Below the pieces are notes generated by a model that saw nothing but the letters and a program-made list of their open reading frames with translations, searched no databases and was not told the origin of the DNA. From positions 620,001 to 684,000 of the forward strand of contig JACKQL020000003.1 in assembly GCA_018296165.2 (NCBI GenBank): DNA of 64,000 bases. Direction: 5' to 3'. Below are positions 10,770 through 22,349 of the stretch, piece after piece. Made by a program: the position numbers and the translations under genes. The stretch is from Termitomyces sp. T153 (taxonomy: Eukaryota > Basidiomycota > Agaricomycetes > Agaricales > Lyophyllaceae). Within the stretch, counting starts at the first letter, position 1. Each line of letters starts with the position of its first letter.

Positions 10770-11710
10770 TATCTCGAACTATCTCCAAGTGTGCTGTAGA
10801 GTGTGGTAAGATGTGTAGGCCGACCTCTGTCTCCGCCAGGAGTCTATCGACTCCCGTTGAATCTGGACAGCATCAAAAGGTTCGTGCATGAGGACGTGGT
10901 CGACGATACTTCGAGCAGAGTCCTGAGTGTCTTAACATCGGAACATGACAGAACCCCGATAGAGCATGTCCTTCCAGTGGTCATCCTTCAACCACTTTCT
11001 CGCAATCTTCTGCGGGACTTCGCTCCACTCGGTCGTAGCGAGTACGATATTCTTGATGGCACTGAGACCACACAGTTTTCGGAACATATCGATATTTCTT
11101 CGCACGGGAAACATGTTGCTCTGAGATATTTCGGAGATAGATAATCCTAGCTAGTTTCATATCTGCATGATAGATGAGGAGTTCGATAAGCGCAAAAAGG
11201 AAGTTCGATTACGATTAAAACTCACGATCGGGCCAGCCACACGACAATACGTCTCAAGATCTCTCTGTCATCCACGGTGGTATGATCAGAACCTAGTGCA
11301 TCAATGACAATCACGCGGTTTCCTGGTCGATAAGGGTGTGTGTAGACGACGTGTTGGTTTTGATCCGTCTGAGAGTTGAGATAATGTCTTGCTATACAGG
11401 CGACGTCGTCCTGCCAAAGCAGATTATTGGTGAACTACACCCAAGATATTAGCGGATTGTCATCATGACAGTGGAAGTAGATACACTGCTTCTACTACTC
11501 CTGTTATGGAAGCTTCAAAAGGCCACAGCGTTGATCACTGGTCTAGCGAAAGATACGAGTGAACTCAAGGAATAATAACGTCGGTGTCTTTAGGATCATC
11601 CATGAAAAGATCTTCTGGGCTGGTATCGTTCAAGAGGTAACTTTTATTGTGTTTAGTCCTTCTGTTCGATTTCCTGTATTTCTCGGCCCTGAATGCTTAT
11701 ATGCATGTTA
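10770..11710 (-). pseudogene. AIG1-like GTPase pseudogene (paralogue A)
   Basis: Same family and exon plan as the intact genes at 18,970-20,109 and 25,852-26,958. Recognisable parts on the minus strand are a basic N-terminus ending DLFMDDPKDTDVIIP (about 11,580-11,690), a switch region DREILRRIVVWLARS (about 11,225-11,270) and NIDMFRKLCGLSAIKNIVLA followed by TTEWSEV (about 10,990-11,090). The exon that should carry the P-loop (about 11,480-11,540) has no GxxxxGKS and contains a stop. DTPGFDD has become DALGSDH. There is a one-base frameshift before NIDMF, a stop in place of RFDGTQ, and another frameshift near 10,830. It cannot bind GTP normally and is a dead copy. Confidence 0.85.
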
Positions 11711-12402
11711 GTCTTACGATACGCAGGAGCTGAGCTCATTGGTGAACAGGACTCACGGAACAATCACGTATGCTTCATTAAGGTCATCTATGCCGTTCTC
11801 ATTTGACCTGAAATGGTTGACCTAGGAAGCTATACTGTTCATGTATGCCAGTGAGATCGTCGCAAAGTCAACGTCGGGCGCCGACATGTGAGGAGGTTGG
11901 CTGAAAGTCAAGAGTAACAACCTGATTAAGATAGACATATGCGGACGACATAGCACGAAGGAAACAGCTTTTGCTTCGGAAGACTATAGCAGGTCTAATA
12001 TGCACTTATGCATCATACGTGGTCAATCGTCAAAATTTCGTTACATTATATGCATGTTGCATGTTTTGAGACAAGGAAACAAGCACTCTAGCAAAACAGG
12101 GGCTCTCCTGATAGTCGATCGCTGTGTCGTGGATTCGCCAACTCGGGTCTCAAGCAAACTGAGCGCTAATTGAAAAAGATAAGGTTATGGTGTGCCAGCT
12201 TCTGTTTGTTGTCGAAGGTGATAGTAAACATTTACCCTTTTGACACGTGCGGGGAAAGGTTGGCCTGAACCCGAGACCTGTATGACATCTTACTCGGAAG
12301 TATCAACATAAACGCGCGGTGGAGTTCGGCCTGCCATTACTGCTGTAATCGTTTGTTTGAGAGGGCAACTGGACTTGAAATATCACTTGGGAGACTCGAA
12401 TT
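11711..12402. other. Intergenic region upstream of TRS65
   Basis: Gene-free region between the dead GTPase and TRS65, holding the presumed TRS65 promoter. No repeat, RNA gene or convincing ORF was seen. Base composition is balanced and CpG is present, unlike the transposon regions. Confidence 0.4.
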
Positions 12403-15336
12403 ATGTCGTTCGAACAATTATTCGCATCGTCTGTGTTGGCTGTCGCGGTTCCCGATACTTCTGTCGAATATCCACCCCAGGGACCTGCAGATGAATGGTT
12501 AGAAAAATTGCAGTCCGGATCTGTTGAGCGACGACAAGCTTTCTTCGGTGATTCCATCTTTATCAACACTATACTTTATGTTCGCTCATTTGAAATTGAT
12601 TAGACGAACACCTTCAGTTATTCTTGACACTTCGTATCGAACACCCAAGTCTTGATAGTCCCCCAAACCCTGCGGATCCTCCTCAACCTCTTCTGAGATT
12701 CTTAGCACACACACAAATATCTCTTGAAGCGACATATATATCTTCTGTCCCTGCACCAAATTCAGAGCTACCTCGTACCTCGAGGTTATCGGCTCCTCCT
12801 CGGATGGCACCATCGTCTTCAAAGCTTAACCCGCGTCCTCAAGGACAGCCTCATCATCCTTCAATACTTCCTCCTGCAACTCCGAATCCGACACCTTTAT
12901 CTGCCGACCACGATCGTCAATATGCTACTTCAGAAGGCACATTGTTAGTTGCTAGTACTTGGGGCCAGAGTACTTCGGAAGGGTCGAAAGAGACCTTCTT
13001 GCTTCTCTGGTCTGAGACTGAACAAGTTTGGGTAGCTATTTACCGTCTTGCCCTTATTGTGTGTAAGTAATAGTGGTTTGGGTCGAACTGCCAGCTGCAA
13101 TTAATTGTTGACTGGATTCATAGCGTTCCTTCGGCTTAACTTTGAGGATCCACTTCTGTGTTTGACAGTCTCAGCAACATTACGGGATAAACCCCTCGCC
13201 CTAGGCCAACCTAATCATCCTTTGGCTCTATTTTTCGCATCAGTGGGCAGCCAACTATTAGTCCCACCTGAATCGCCTATGAGCCCCAATGGAGCACTTG
13301 TGGAAGAAGAAAACTCGTATGACCGTCTTGAAGAAGTCAATCTTCTTGAAGGACTCATGGCCGGTGAGAATGATTATACTTTTCCTCACTTTATTAACGC
13401 AGCGAAGGCAGGTCCATCATTTAATAACAATCACTCAATAAACCTTCCATCAACCCGATTGGGAACCGTTTCTCGGCAAAAGCTTTTCGCGTTGCCTCCC
13501 GTGTCCCTCCCAACACTGGCAACCCCTTCACCTTCCCCTATGACTGCCGTGCGCACTGCACACCCGACGCTACGTAAATCCTTCCGGAAAACTATGCAAA
13601 CGGTTTCAGGATTCCGTGTTCGGATGCGAACAGTATTTGTACCATCTGTGCTCCTCCCGGACCAAGAAGATCCAGACCTCGAGGACACACAGGAGGAACG
13701 TGAAAGGCGCGAAGCAGGGAACGAAGAGCGGACAGTGGTTCTTTGTGTTGAGATCGAAAATTCCGGAGAGTCGGGCGCTAGTATTGGATTTATGGTTGAG
13801 AAAGTTGAAGTCTCGATTGGTGGTGAAGGTGCCAAGGCTATGCTCATCGGGTGGGGAGATGGGGGCTTTAGTGGAGATGTGGAAACCAAGACGTTCCCTC
13901 TTCATATCGGAGCGCTGGCGCAGTACAATCTCCTCTATGCTGTCTCATTCCTTCGTACTCCGGAGGAGGTAGAAGGTTTCTCTCTGAAAAGGGACCTCAA
14001 TAATACAGAAGGATCTCAAGCAGCTAGCTATCTGGAACTCCAGAGAGCAGTGGCGATTGACATCTTTGGAAAGCCATACATGGGTTCACAGCCGCCCTCA
14101 GAGAAGAGCGATGTCGTGTTTCCAACAACTACTTTCTCCTCGAGATGGAATTGCGTTCTCGATCTCTCCACTCGCCGAACTCAGCCAGCTGATACGGACG
14201 AGGATTTCAAGGGACTTCAGATACTTCCTGAGCCTGCCTCTCCCTTCCCCGTTCCCATGACTCCCCATACCCCCAATTTCACGTCTCCAAAAGGAAGTAC
14301 AACTTCTCCAGGTTCGGTGCCCCAGTCAGCTATGACTGCTGGCAGCAAGCGTCATACAATCGCGGCTGGCCAAAAACTTAAGGCACTTAGTGGTTCCAAT
14401 TCCATGCAACCTAGCGGATCTGTCAGAGAGAGAGCGCAATCCCCGCTCAGCGCTCTATCAAAGAATTCATATTTACCCCCTTCCGTGTCAGCACAAATAC
14501 CTCGGTCACCTACAACATATAGCGCACCACCGCCTCCACAACATTTGGCGATTGACACAGGCGAAAAACGTAGCGAGGCTGGCCCAGAGCGGATAGCAAC
14601 ACCGCCAACGACGCCCGCGTATCCCCCTCTATCTGCCATCCCGCCTAGTCCCTTTTCACAGAGACCGATCGCATCACATACTACTGGGAGTGTTGGCCCT
14701 ATCGTCGAAGTCCGCCGCGAGCGTGGCACGGGTCTGGACAATATGCCTGCGCCACAGACACCTGGCCCATGGGTCTCGGGAGGATTTGGCGAACAGAAGC
14801 CGTTTTCACGGTTGCAGACGGCGGAGCGCAACGGGGAGTCTATAGTCGTTTCTGTTGGGTTACTTCCTCTGGAAGAGACCGCGAGGAGGCGGAAGCCCAC
14901 TGGAGCCAAGATGCTTGGACCTGGGAAGATATATCCCCTCAATTACTTTACGCTGGACATTTTCGTGTATAATCAATCGGAATGGACGCGCCGGTTTGAG
15001 ATTACGTGCCCTTCCCGTCGGAGGCGGAGGGAAGGGGTAAGTTGGTCGAATGGCTCGAGGAAGGTAAAGAAGGATGTGTTCCCTGGGGTATTGCCGTTGG
15101 ACGCTCGAGTCCGTATAGGGTATATTTTTGTTCCTTCTTCCATTTCCTCAGCAGAAAGTGACACTTATTGCAGACCGCTTCGTCCATCCGCATGCCAGTC
15201 CGTTCGCATGGAATTTCTTGCGGTGACGCCGGGTGTCCACTCTATTGAGGCGTTGACACTCACAGATGTCGAATCGGGGTATTCCATGAATCTGAGATCG
15301 GTAATGGATGTCGTTGTCCACGATCTCGACGACTGA
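12403..15336 (+). CDS. TRS65: TRAPP-II complex subunit Trs65 (Kre11)
   Basis: Subunit of TRAPP-II, the tethering and Rab-GEF complex acting at the late Golgi; in yeast Trs65 also affects beta-1,6-glucan in the wall. Three exons: 12403-12547, 12604-13062 and 13124-15336, giving 938 residues with intact frame (splice junctions RRQAFF|DEHLQLFL and YRLALIV|SFLRLNFEDP). The N-terminus MSFEQLFASSVLAVAVPDTS, the YRLALIVSFLRLNFEDPLLC segment and the C-terminus CQSVRMEFLAVTPGVHSIEA then LTLTDVESGYSMNLRSVMDV are the conserved blocks of this family. The region about 480-640 is a long Ser/Pro/Thr-rich disordered insert. CpG content is normal, in contrast to the neighbouring DUF6535 gene. A single-copy housekeeping gene is the best reading. 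Confidence 0.9.
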
Positions 15337-15871
15337 TACTCCGACGATGTGCCTTGATCCTGATAGAGCTTCGACCATCTGGTTGGAACTAAAAGTCGAC
15401 AGGCCCTACACATGTAGTGCATGATGTCAAGTCGATGTCAAAAGTTGAATTTAACTTTCCAACGCCCTGTTCGGAATGAGGCAATATTTCCGAATATGTG
15501 CTAACACACGTGCTCCATTACATCTAGGTTCACGAAGTGTAGTAGCTAGTATCAGACCTTCTGTCATTCAAAGCTATGTGCAACAACCTATATTGTCCCA
15601 GCTTCAATGCATTTGACTTGATGCAGCAACGTTGCCCGACTCATAGTTAGTGAATACAATAATTGCTAAGGAGATCATGTGGTCCTGTATACCATCGATG
15701 GGCTATGGAGTCGATGCTTGTCGTTTCATTTAATTCTGATTGGAGCTGAGTGTAACTTCCCCGCGTAGATAGCGCCGCCTGGGCCTCTGTCGGACTAAAT
15801 AAAGTACGTTGCTTATCAACTGCTCTAACTCTCCCTCCCAAGTTCCTCCACTTGGCACGCCTCGTCTCACC
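15337..15871. other. Intergenic region between TRS65 and the DUF6535 gene
   Basis: Gene-free; it holds the TRS65 3' end and the putative promoter of the next gene (a pyrimidine-rich CTCTCCCTCC stretch about 40 bp before the start). Nothing else was recognised. Confidence 0.4.
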
Positions 15872-18033
15872 ATGTCCTCTCACTTCAAGTCTAGATCATC
15901 TGTTATCCCTAATTCAGCTTCAACACCATCCAGCAATGCTAACATTGGTATTATCCAGCATTGAATTTGATTTATCATTCTTGACAAGACATAAGGCGCT
16001 CGGGTCTATGACTATACGGATAAATACAAATCAGACAAGCCTGGAGAAGAAATTGAAGAGAATGCTCGAGTGTGGAGTGTTTACCTTGATGAAGCAGAGA
16101 GCCACGATGCAGATGTCATGCAAGGTTATCGAACCATCATTGATGGTCTCCTGGTATTTGTGAGTTAAAATAAGAAATGTGTATCGAACCTCTATCTTGA
16201 ATTTTTTGTCAGGCTTCTCTATTCTCAGCTGTTGTCACCACTTTTGTTGCTCAAACATCTCAGGCTCTTGCACCGGACTATGCACAAGTTACAGCAGTCC
16301 TTCTTCTTGAAAACAACCAGCTATTGAGAGCTGCAGGAAATAGTACCACTTTAAATGATATTCCTGCTGCTTCTCTTCATCCAGGCAGTCATACCTACTC
16401 TTCAACTGATGTTTGGGTGAATGGATTCTTCTTTACTAGCCTTGGATTGTCTTTATCTACTGCCCTTTTAAGTGTTCTGGCTAAACAATGGATTCAGGTT
16501 AGTGCACTGATCTGTGCATCACGGATATATCTGATATAAATTTTAGGCATATACTACTATCGTCCCAGGTGGTGCTAAAACTCGTGCTCTCATACGACAT
16601 TTCCGTTTCCAGGGGACTGTCAAATGGAAGCTTGGTGAAATCATTGAAAGCCTTCCACTGATACTCCATGGTTCAGTTGCTCTTTTTCTCATTGGTTTAG
16701 CCCTCTATACATCTCAACTATCCTCTCCCATATGTGGTGTTGTTGTTGCTATCACCTGTTTCACATTTCTCTTCTATCTTGGAACCTTAGTGCTCCCAGC
16801 TGTCTTTCTTGACTGTCCATATCGTATTTCCTTCCTCTTTCCATTGGCTCAACTTGCATTATATGCCTTCCATTTGATGCAGTGTGCTTCCTGCTTCTTA
16901 TGGCAGTGGCTCCAGTCTGGATTTGTCCAAGTGCCAAAGATGCAGTGGCCAGCTTTGTCTGCGAAATCCTTCAAAAGTGCAGAGAATGATGCTATATTTC
17001 TTGACGACTCTGCTTTAATGCATTGCCAATACATATGTGACACACTGTACTGGGTTTTAAACTACTCATCTAATCAATCTATCAAGCAGGTTGTCTTTGA
17101 AGGTGTATCTGGACTACTCTTCAAATGGAGATCCATGGGCCTTGAATCATCTCAGTCACTTTTAATGTCCAAACATGACTTGTTCCGCCATTCAATCCTA
17201 TTCACCTTGGACAAGTTAGCTGAAATGGCATCACCTTCTACTCAACAAGATGATGTAATCTGGAACCCATGGTTCAAATTGATTGAATATGTCTGGAGAC
17301 CATTCTACAGGCAACCTGAGGGCAAGTCACTGTGGGGAAGCTCCATTGCTCACAAGGAAGAACAGTGGAAGGAAATTCAGAACTTGATGAAAACAGCTCT
17401 TGACAGAGCTATTACCAGAAAGGATCATGTTCTATTTAGGTGCCTTCTGAAATGGGGTCACCCTGGTATTCAAGATGCCAAGCTGGACTGGGCCCAGGAT
17501 GTACCTCTACTTCATTATTCTGCATGAAAGGAGCAACAGAGATCATTGATTATATGCTGGATAATAAAGTAGTGGACATCAACCAGCATGACAATCAAGG
17601 AAGAACTGCATTGCACTGGGCAGCTATGCAAAATCAGTTGGATACTGTCATTGCTATTGTTGATAGAGAAAAATCCCTCATACATGTCAGAACCAATACT
17701 CATAGAACACTCACAGCACTGGATACTGCAGTACTGAATGGCAACTATGATGTAGCAAGATACCTTTTGGCTGAAGGTGCTGAAAGGCCTCCTGATGCAC
17801 TTCACCTGGTTACTGCACAGCCTTTATTATGGAGATCTGGAAGTGTCATACGGGCTTTATTGGACTTGGGATGGAATCGAAAAGTTGAAGATGCAGAGGG
17901 AAGGACACCTATTGATGTTGCATACAACGGTGGCTTTGTAGAAGCAGCTGATTGCCTTGAGCATTACCAGACTGCTAGCATCCAACCATACATGACTGTA
18001 CCCCTTACTCCAATTGTTGTACGGGGTACATAG
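15872..18033 (+). pseudogene. DUF6535 membrane protein with ankyrin repeats, one frameshift
   Basis: Exons 15872-15947, 15996-16159, 16213-16497 and 16547-18033. The DUF6535 domain is clear: ENARVWSVYLDEAESHDADV, LLVFASLFSAVVTTFVAQTS, DYAQVTAVLL, and WVNGFFFTSLGLSLSTALLS before VLAKQWIQ. Two further hydrophobic stretches follow (16,670-16,870), so about four membrane segments. The C-terminal part (from 17,530) has ankyrin-like repeats (NQGRTALHWAAMQNQLDTVI, EGRTPIDVAYNGGFVEAADC). Between the halves, LLHYSA is followed by TGA at 17525-17527. A single missing base there (expected SACKGATEII) accounts for the break, and no intron fits. Either the allele is dead or one base was lost in the assembly. 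CpG is strongly depleted compared with TRS65. Function of the family is unknown. Confidence 0.8.
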
Positions 18034-18575
18034 AGTCAGTTGTGATCAATATATATACCAACTTCTTCCCTTGATTTCATCCATCCTGCACTTTGGTATA
18101 GAACTTCTGATATTCGGACTTGATCCCTTTAAGAACCTCAAATTTCAGTTTCTTGGTCTTTTACCTCTGTCAAACCTCTGTTCCTATCCTCACTTCAATA
18201 AGAAATGAGTTCCTAATCCTAATACTAGTAGATATATGCATTTGACCTCAGTAGATGTATCCTCTTGGTCATATTTCCGTTTAATCTTACTCTTCAGTAG
18301 CCCAAAGCAGTAACATTTGTTACAGGTGGTAGACCCCCTCGTGTGTTGATCTATTCACGTTGATTTTCTTGCGATGGTCCCAGGTGTCCCCTAATTTAGT
18401 GGAACGCTTCACCCCATTCAGTTGTCGTCGAGATTAGCATCGCGTCTTGTCGGAAACGCTAAGCCCCAGCCGCACTACCAAGTCCCCAGGGGAAAAGCGT
18501 GTGTAAACAACTTTGACATAGTCTTACATTGAGCCTTATTTGCGCCTCAATAATATCCTGGGATTTTCCTGGTCG
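18034..18575. other. Gene-free stretch after the DUF6535 gene
   Basis: Shifts from AT-rich (3' UTR-like) to GC-balanced with CpG at about 18,340-18,600. No ORF, repeat or RNA gene supported. Confidence 0.35.
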
Positions 18576-18905
18576 CTACCCCCGCGACGATTTAAACTCT
18601 CTCGTACGTACGTCCGGAGTTATCTCACACGAATAGACAGATGAGAATGTGCTGTTATGGTAATTCAACAGGAACTTGTCACTGGCAAATAAAAGCTCAA
18701 AATTAGGAATGAGATGAGATTTGGTCCTTGCATGATATTCTTCAAATCGTTCTGATCCATGGCATCTTCCTTGATGAACTTGCCTATCCATATATTTCGA
18801 GTGAAGAATGTAATGTTTCAGGGGGCTGTCCGGAAGATCGCTTGCGCAACCGCTGATCCAAAAAGGCAGATACATGCAAGACAAGATTATCATTTTCATG
18901 ACCAT
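18576..18905 (-). CDS. Possible small secreted protein (109 aa), doubtful
   Basis: Single open frame starting MVMKMIILSCMYLPFWISGC, which resembles a signal peptide with cleavage after GCA, followed by an unremarkable hydrophilic stretch with no recognisable domain. It lies directly downstream of the minus-strand GTPase gene, and part of it may be that gene's 3' UTR. No splice support, paralogue or motif; listed because the N-terminus is suggestive. Confidence 0.25.
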   Translation of the reverse strand: MVMKMIILSCMYLPFWISGCASDLPDSPLKHYILHSKYMDRQVHQGRCHGSERFEEYHARTKSHLIPNFELLFASDKFLLNYHNSTFSSVYSCEITPDVRTREFKSSRG

Positions 18906-18969
18906 GCTTTTCCCTGCTGATGTTGATTACGGACGTATTTTTACTGGAAGGAGGAGTCGGCCATACGTC

Positions 18970-20109
18970 TTAATTCGTGTTCAAGGTAAATCGGGGGTCG
19001 ACACTCACCACTAATCCGAGGAATCTTGTAATTTTTCGAGACAGAGGGATATTCAGCTCTTTGATTTGCTTCAGGGTCTGCCGAATCTTCTCTTCGTTTT
19101 CGAGCGCCTTCTCATGCATCGAGGAATCACCTTCGGAGATACCATGCATTTTAGTAGACATGGCCTTTTGCATCTTCAAGAGTTCCTGGAGAGTGAACCG
19201 CAGAGTACGTCCCGCCTCTGTTTCTGCAAGAATATCTCCAATCTGTACCAATTCTGTCTGTATTTGCACTGCATCAAGTGGTTGTTTCGCGAGAATATAG
19301 TTGACGATACGCCGTGCAGAACGCTGTGTACCATCAAAACGATGAATGCGGGATCCCATGTTCACCATGTGTTTCCAATGCTCTCCCTTCAGCTGTGACT
19401 CTCGAAGCTTTCCAATACCCTCACTGGAAAGTTCGTCCCATTTGGTGGTGATTAGGATGACGTTCTTAATTGCTTCTGGTCCACATAGCCTCGTGAACAA
19501 ATCAAGGTTCTTCCGCGACGTGCCATGCATGCGGGGCTGAGTGATTTCGTGAAGATAGATTATCCCTGCAAGTCTCATTTTGGCATCGTAACTGGATGAA
19601 GAGTCTGTTGGCACCAAATGATAGTTCTTAAGATAAAAAAATACTTACGATCGAGCCAGCCACACAGCGATGCGCCGCAAGATTTCTCGATCGTCGATGT
19701 CGGAGTCGTCGAATCCAGGAGTGTCAATAATTACGATACGACGATTTGGATAATCAGGATGTGTCAAAGTGAAGTGCTGGATGTGCGCGGTATGAGATTG
19801 TAGTTCGTGACCAACAGACGCAACTTCTTGGCCGATCAGAATGTTGATGAACTAGGGCAGTGAGGTCCAAGGTCGGAGACAATTACGGCTTGCAACCCTT
19901 ACCGTGCTCTTCCCTGAACCAGAAGGCCCCATAATTCTTGCCAATGACCGACCGTCAGAGTTCGACTCAACGTTGAACGCAGAAACCGCAGCTCACGGAA
20001 CAACCATGTCGCTCTCTCTTGGATCGCTCAGGAACACGTCGTCTGCCTTGATCTCCCGCTTCCACGTTGGACTTTTCCTATTTTTTGTTTTTCCCAGATT
20101 GCGAAACAT
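18970..20109 (-). CDS. AIG1/GIMAP-like G-domain protein (paralogue B)
   Basis: P-loop GTPase of the septin/AIG1-like group. Four exons: 19997-20109, 19903-19936, 19649-19851 and 18970-19591 (972 nt, 323 aa). G1 is IMGPSGSGKST, split from FINILIGQE by an intron directly after the P-loop. G3 is IDTPGFDDSDIDDREIL and G4 is ITTKWDE. The family block LAGIIYLHEITQPRMHGTSR then KNLDLFTRLCGPEAIKNVIL is intact. A predicted helical C-terminus (about residues 230-300) ends IPLSRKITRFLGLVVSV. The basic N-terminus (MFRNLGKTKNRKSPTWKREI) precedes KADDVFLSDP. All splice phases agree with the paralogue at 25,852-26,958. Cellular role in fungi is not established; nucleotide-dependent oligomerisation at membranes is inferred from AIG1/GIMAP relatives only. 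Confidence 0.85.
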
Positions 20110-20638
20110 GTCAAGACAAGAGGCACTAGATGATGTTGACTCGTCGAAAATAGCTGACTACGATGGAGGATGGGATCTCCTCAGAGGTGACGGTCTGCAA
20201 CTTTCCTGAGCGAGGGCTTCGCGATTTATCTATACAATGGAGTCGTGGGCACGTCGACTCACTGACCGCAAGGAAGCCACGTGTGAACACATGAGGCCGC
20301 ACTTTCTATGGGTTTTCAGCTGTTCCACGCGTGTGTTGGCTGGAAATGTAGTCAGTTTCGCAATCACGCTAATGCCTGACAACTCACCAGACTGTATATT
20401 CTAGCTATTAAGATGACTAGGCATCCCGTGCTGCTATGCATCAAATCAATCTCGTTGTGGGATACACAGCTTCGAATACTGCCAGAATGATACAATTCAT
20501 TGACGAATCAAATTATGCAATCACTAGAGTCGCGATTCCCAAGACAACAACTGGAAGTAATAAAACAACTGGAAGCGATGATGTTAAGGAATGGAGTCTG
20601 CCCCAACCACAAGCTTCTGCGTGTCTAACTGTCGAAAT
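20110..20638. other. Intergenic: GTPase promoter and 3' end of small-protein gene
   Basis: Upstream region of the minus-strand GTPase B and downstream region of the minus-strand small basic protein. Open frames on the plus strand here are antisense and not supported. Confidence 0.35.
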
Positions 20639-20881
20639 CTATTTCTTTGACATTTTGCCTCCGATGGGCGCTTTCTGGGTTGCTGGGGTACTGGTTGTCT
20701 GTTTGGGAACGCCGCCTCCAGCGGTCTTATTAGGAGTCACAGTCTGAGTTCGAGCAGCGGTCGAAGCCTTGCCAGTGCCAGCTTTGGCCTACGAGAGTTC
20801 GAGATACGGGAAATGAGTAAAGAACCAAGATCTTACACTGGTCTGAACTTTGGACGAAGCGGTGGGATTCTTTCCTGCCAT
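20639..20881 (-). CDS. Small basic low-complexity protein (64 aa), two exons plus 5' UTR intron
   Basis: Exons 20837-20881 and 20639-20788 give 195 nt and a 64-residue protein, MAGKNPTASSKVQTS joined to AKAGTGKASTAARTQTVTPN, ending IGGKMSKK. It is rich in Ala, Thr, Ser, Lys and Gly with no hydrophobic core, so it is probably disordered. The coding intron (20789-20836) has GTAAGA and CGTAG signals. A second clean intron (20888-20940, GTATGT...CTAG) lies 6 nt upstream of the ATG in the 5' UTR, which argues that this is a transcribed gene. I do not recognise the family. Confidence 0.6.
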
Positions 20882-20887
20882 TATGAA

Positions 20888-20940
20888 CTAGAACGAAAGT
20901 ATTTTGTGACGGCAATGTATCATAGAGTGTCTCGACATAC
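20888..20940 (-). other. 5' UTR intron of the 64-aa protein gene
   Basis: GTATGT donor, TAG acceptor, 53 nt, ending 6 nt before the start codon at 20881. Read from sequence only. Confidence 0.5.
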
Positions 20941-21694
20941 CTTTGGTTGACGTTAAGAGTTATGAGTGCTGGTTTGAGTACGAAAGGCTGGGATAACAGT
21001 AACTTGAAGGGCAGGACATCGACTCAGCCGCCTTATAACGTCCTCAGAGACTGAAGTCAGATGATAAACAATGTCGATCAAACAAGGGCGTGAATTGTGC
21101 TACTCGCGAGCCCACAGTACCACATCCACCATGCCAGAGAGCCTTCAGATACGTTCGACTCTAGATGCTAGGAGGTACTGTCAATCCAGATCTATCAGTA
21201 AGCTATCGCACACCTGATTAGGCGGGCCCCCTGGGAGAAGATGAACTGTGAGACGGATTAGGGGGCGGGAAGATAAGGCTCATTATACAGGGCCAATAAG
21301 AGTTGAGCGCTTTTGGCGGGCTTCGAGAAGTGAATGACCAAGACGACTGATGCATCGATGAAGCCGAGATAACCCTTGGCCCTGCAAAGACTTCGGAGAG
21401 TTGTTCACACTGTACGAAGGTTTAATTAAGGGCGGTCCGATCTCTTCGAGCTTACGGCCTCGCTAAATAAATAAGGGTGCATTTGTTTTTCGGGTCGGGT
21501 ATGTAGATACGATACGAGTCCTGACATCGAAGGGAGGAGTACGTTGGTATGAATAACGCGAGAGTCTCGTCAAGAGATCTCGAAGAAAAGCAGAATTCTC
21601 CATTTTGCAAAAAATCTATAATTCTTCAATATATTTGTCAGGATGATAGCCTGGAAAAACATATAAGCAAACTCACCTAATATCGAGAGTACCA
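20941..21694. other. Gene-free stretch
   Basis: Upstream region of the small-protein gene and 3' side of the next minus-strand ORF. Contains GC-rich patches (GGCGGGCCCCC, about 21,220) but no gene or repeat that I can support. Confidence 0.35.
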
Positions 21695-21985
21695 TCAAGG
21701 ATGGATTCTTCGTCTATGATGCGCAGACGAGTGGCGACGGAGGACCGATGCGGCCGGTGTACCGCGAAGCACAACATCATCAGGAAGCGCGAAATTATTC
21801 GAGGGTGAGTTGGATGGTGTAGAACGCTGGAACGGCCACAACCAACTGAGAGAGCCTGACTGTGTTGCTCCAGAAACCTCTGATGGATGGAGATCGGGAG
21901 TAGATGCTGAAGCAGATGATGCGGCTTTAGCGCTGACCGACAACACAACAGCGGTGGCTAAATAATGTGATGGATTGAAGCGCAT
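21695..21985 (-). CDS. Small secreted protein candidate (96 aa)
   Basis: Starts MRFNPSHYLATAVVLSVSAK, a credible signal peptide with an Ala-rich cleavage region (AASSASA), followed by a Ser/Pro-rich part and an Arg/His-rich tail (SSAHHRRRIHP). The frame ends at 21695. A GTGAGT donor just downstream (about 21,672-21,677) and an alternative open frame leave room for further spliced exons, so the C-terminus is uncertain. No family recognised. Confidence 0.45.
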   Translation of the reverse strand: MRFNPSHYLATAVVLSVSAKAASSASASTPDLHPSEVSGATQSGSLSWLWPFQRSTPSNSPSNNFALPDDVVLRGTPAASVLRRHSSAHHRRRIHP

Positions 21986-22349
21986 TGTGGATTGTAGGGA
22001 TTGTCTATGTCTGATATCAGGCCAGTCAAAGAAATTAGAAAATTAAGGTATTCATACCTAGTGGCGGCAGGTCGATTACAGCTTTGTTATTGGAGACGCC
22101 GGCGTTCCTTCTGATTTGAGTAGGGAAAAAGGAGACGCGCAACCGAACATGTCGGCCTTTTATATATACAAAATACAGAGAGCACGAGGCCGCGGACAGC
22201 CTCGTTCTGGGGTTCGTTTAAAAATGCCGTGGAATCCTCCGTGGATCATGTCAAAAGAAACAAACCAAGGTTAGAGACAGTGATGTTGCTTAGTCATCTC
22301 GAACAAAGAAGCGCCCCCATTCAAACTACCCGCCTGCTACATTTCAAAA
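21986..22349. other. Divergent intergenic region between the secreted-protein candidate and NOSIP
   Basis: Shared upstream region for a minus- and a plus-strand gene. Contains a TATATATA stretch at about 22,162-22,170. No other feature seen. Confidence 0.4.

Noticed and set aside
10803..11144. Plus-strand open frame of 113 residues.
   Set aside because: It is the antisense of the dead GTPase paralogue A, whose minus-strand motifs are clear.
13431..14942. Long open frames on the minus strand opposite TRS65 (up to 196 residues).
   Set aside because: They are shadows of a well-supported plus-strand gene. They have no domains, and their composition mirrors the opposite Ser/Pro-rich coding strand.
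17500..17560. An intron to bridge the DUF6535 and ankyrin frames.
   Set aside because: The only GT..AG pair that restores the frame would make a 29-nt intron and remove conserved residues. A one-base loss restores SACKGATEII exactly.
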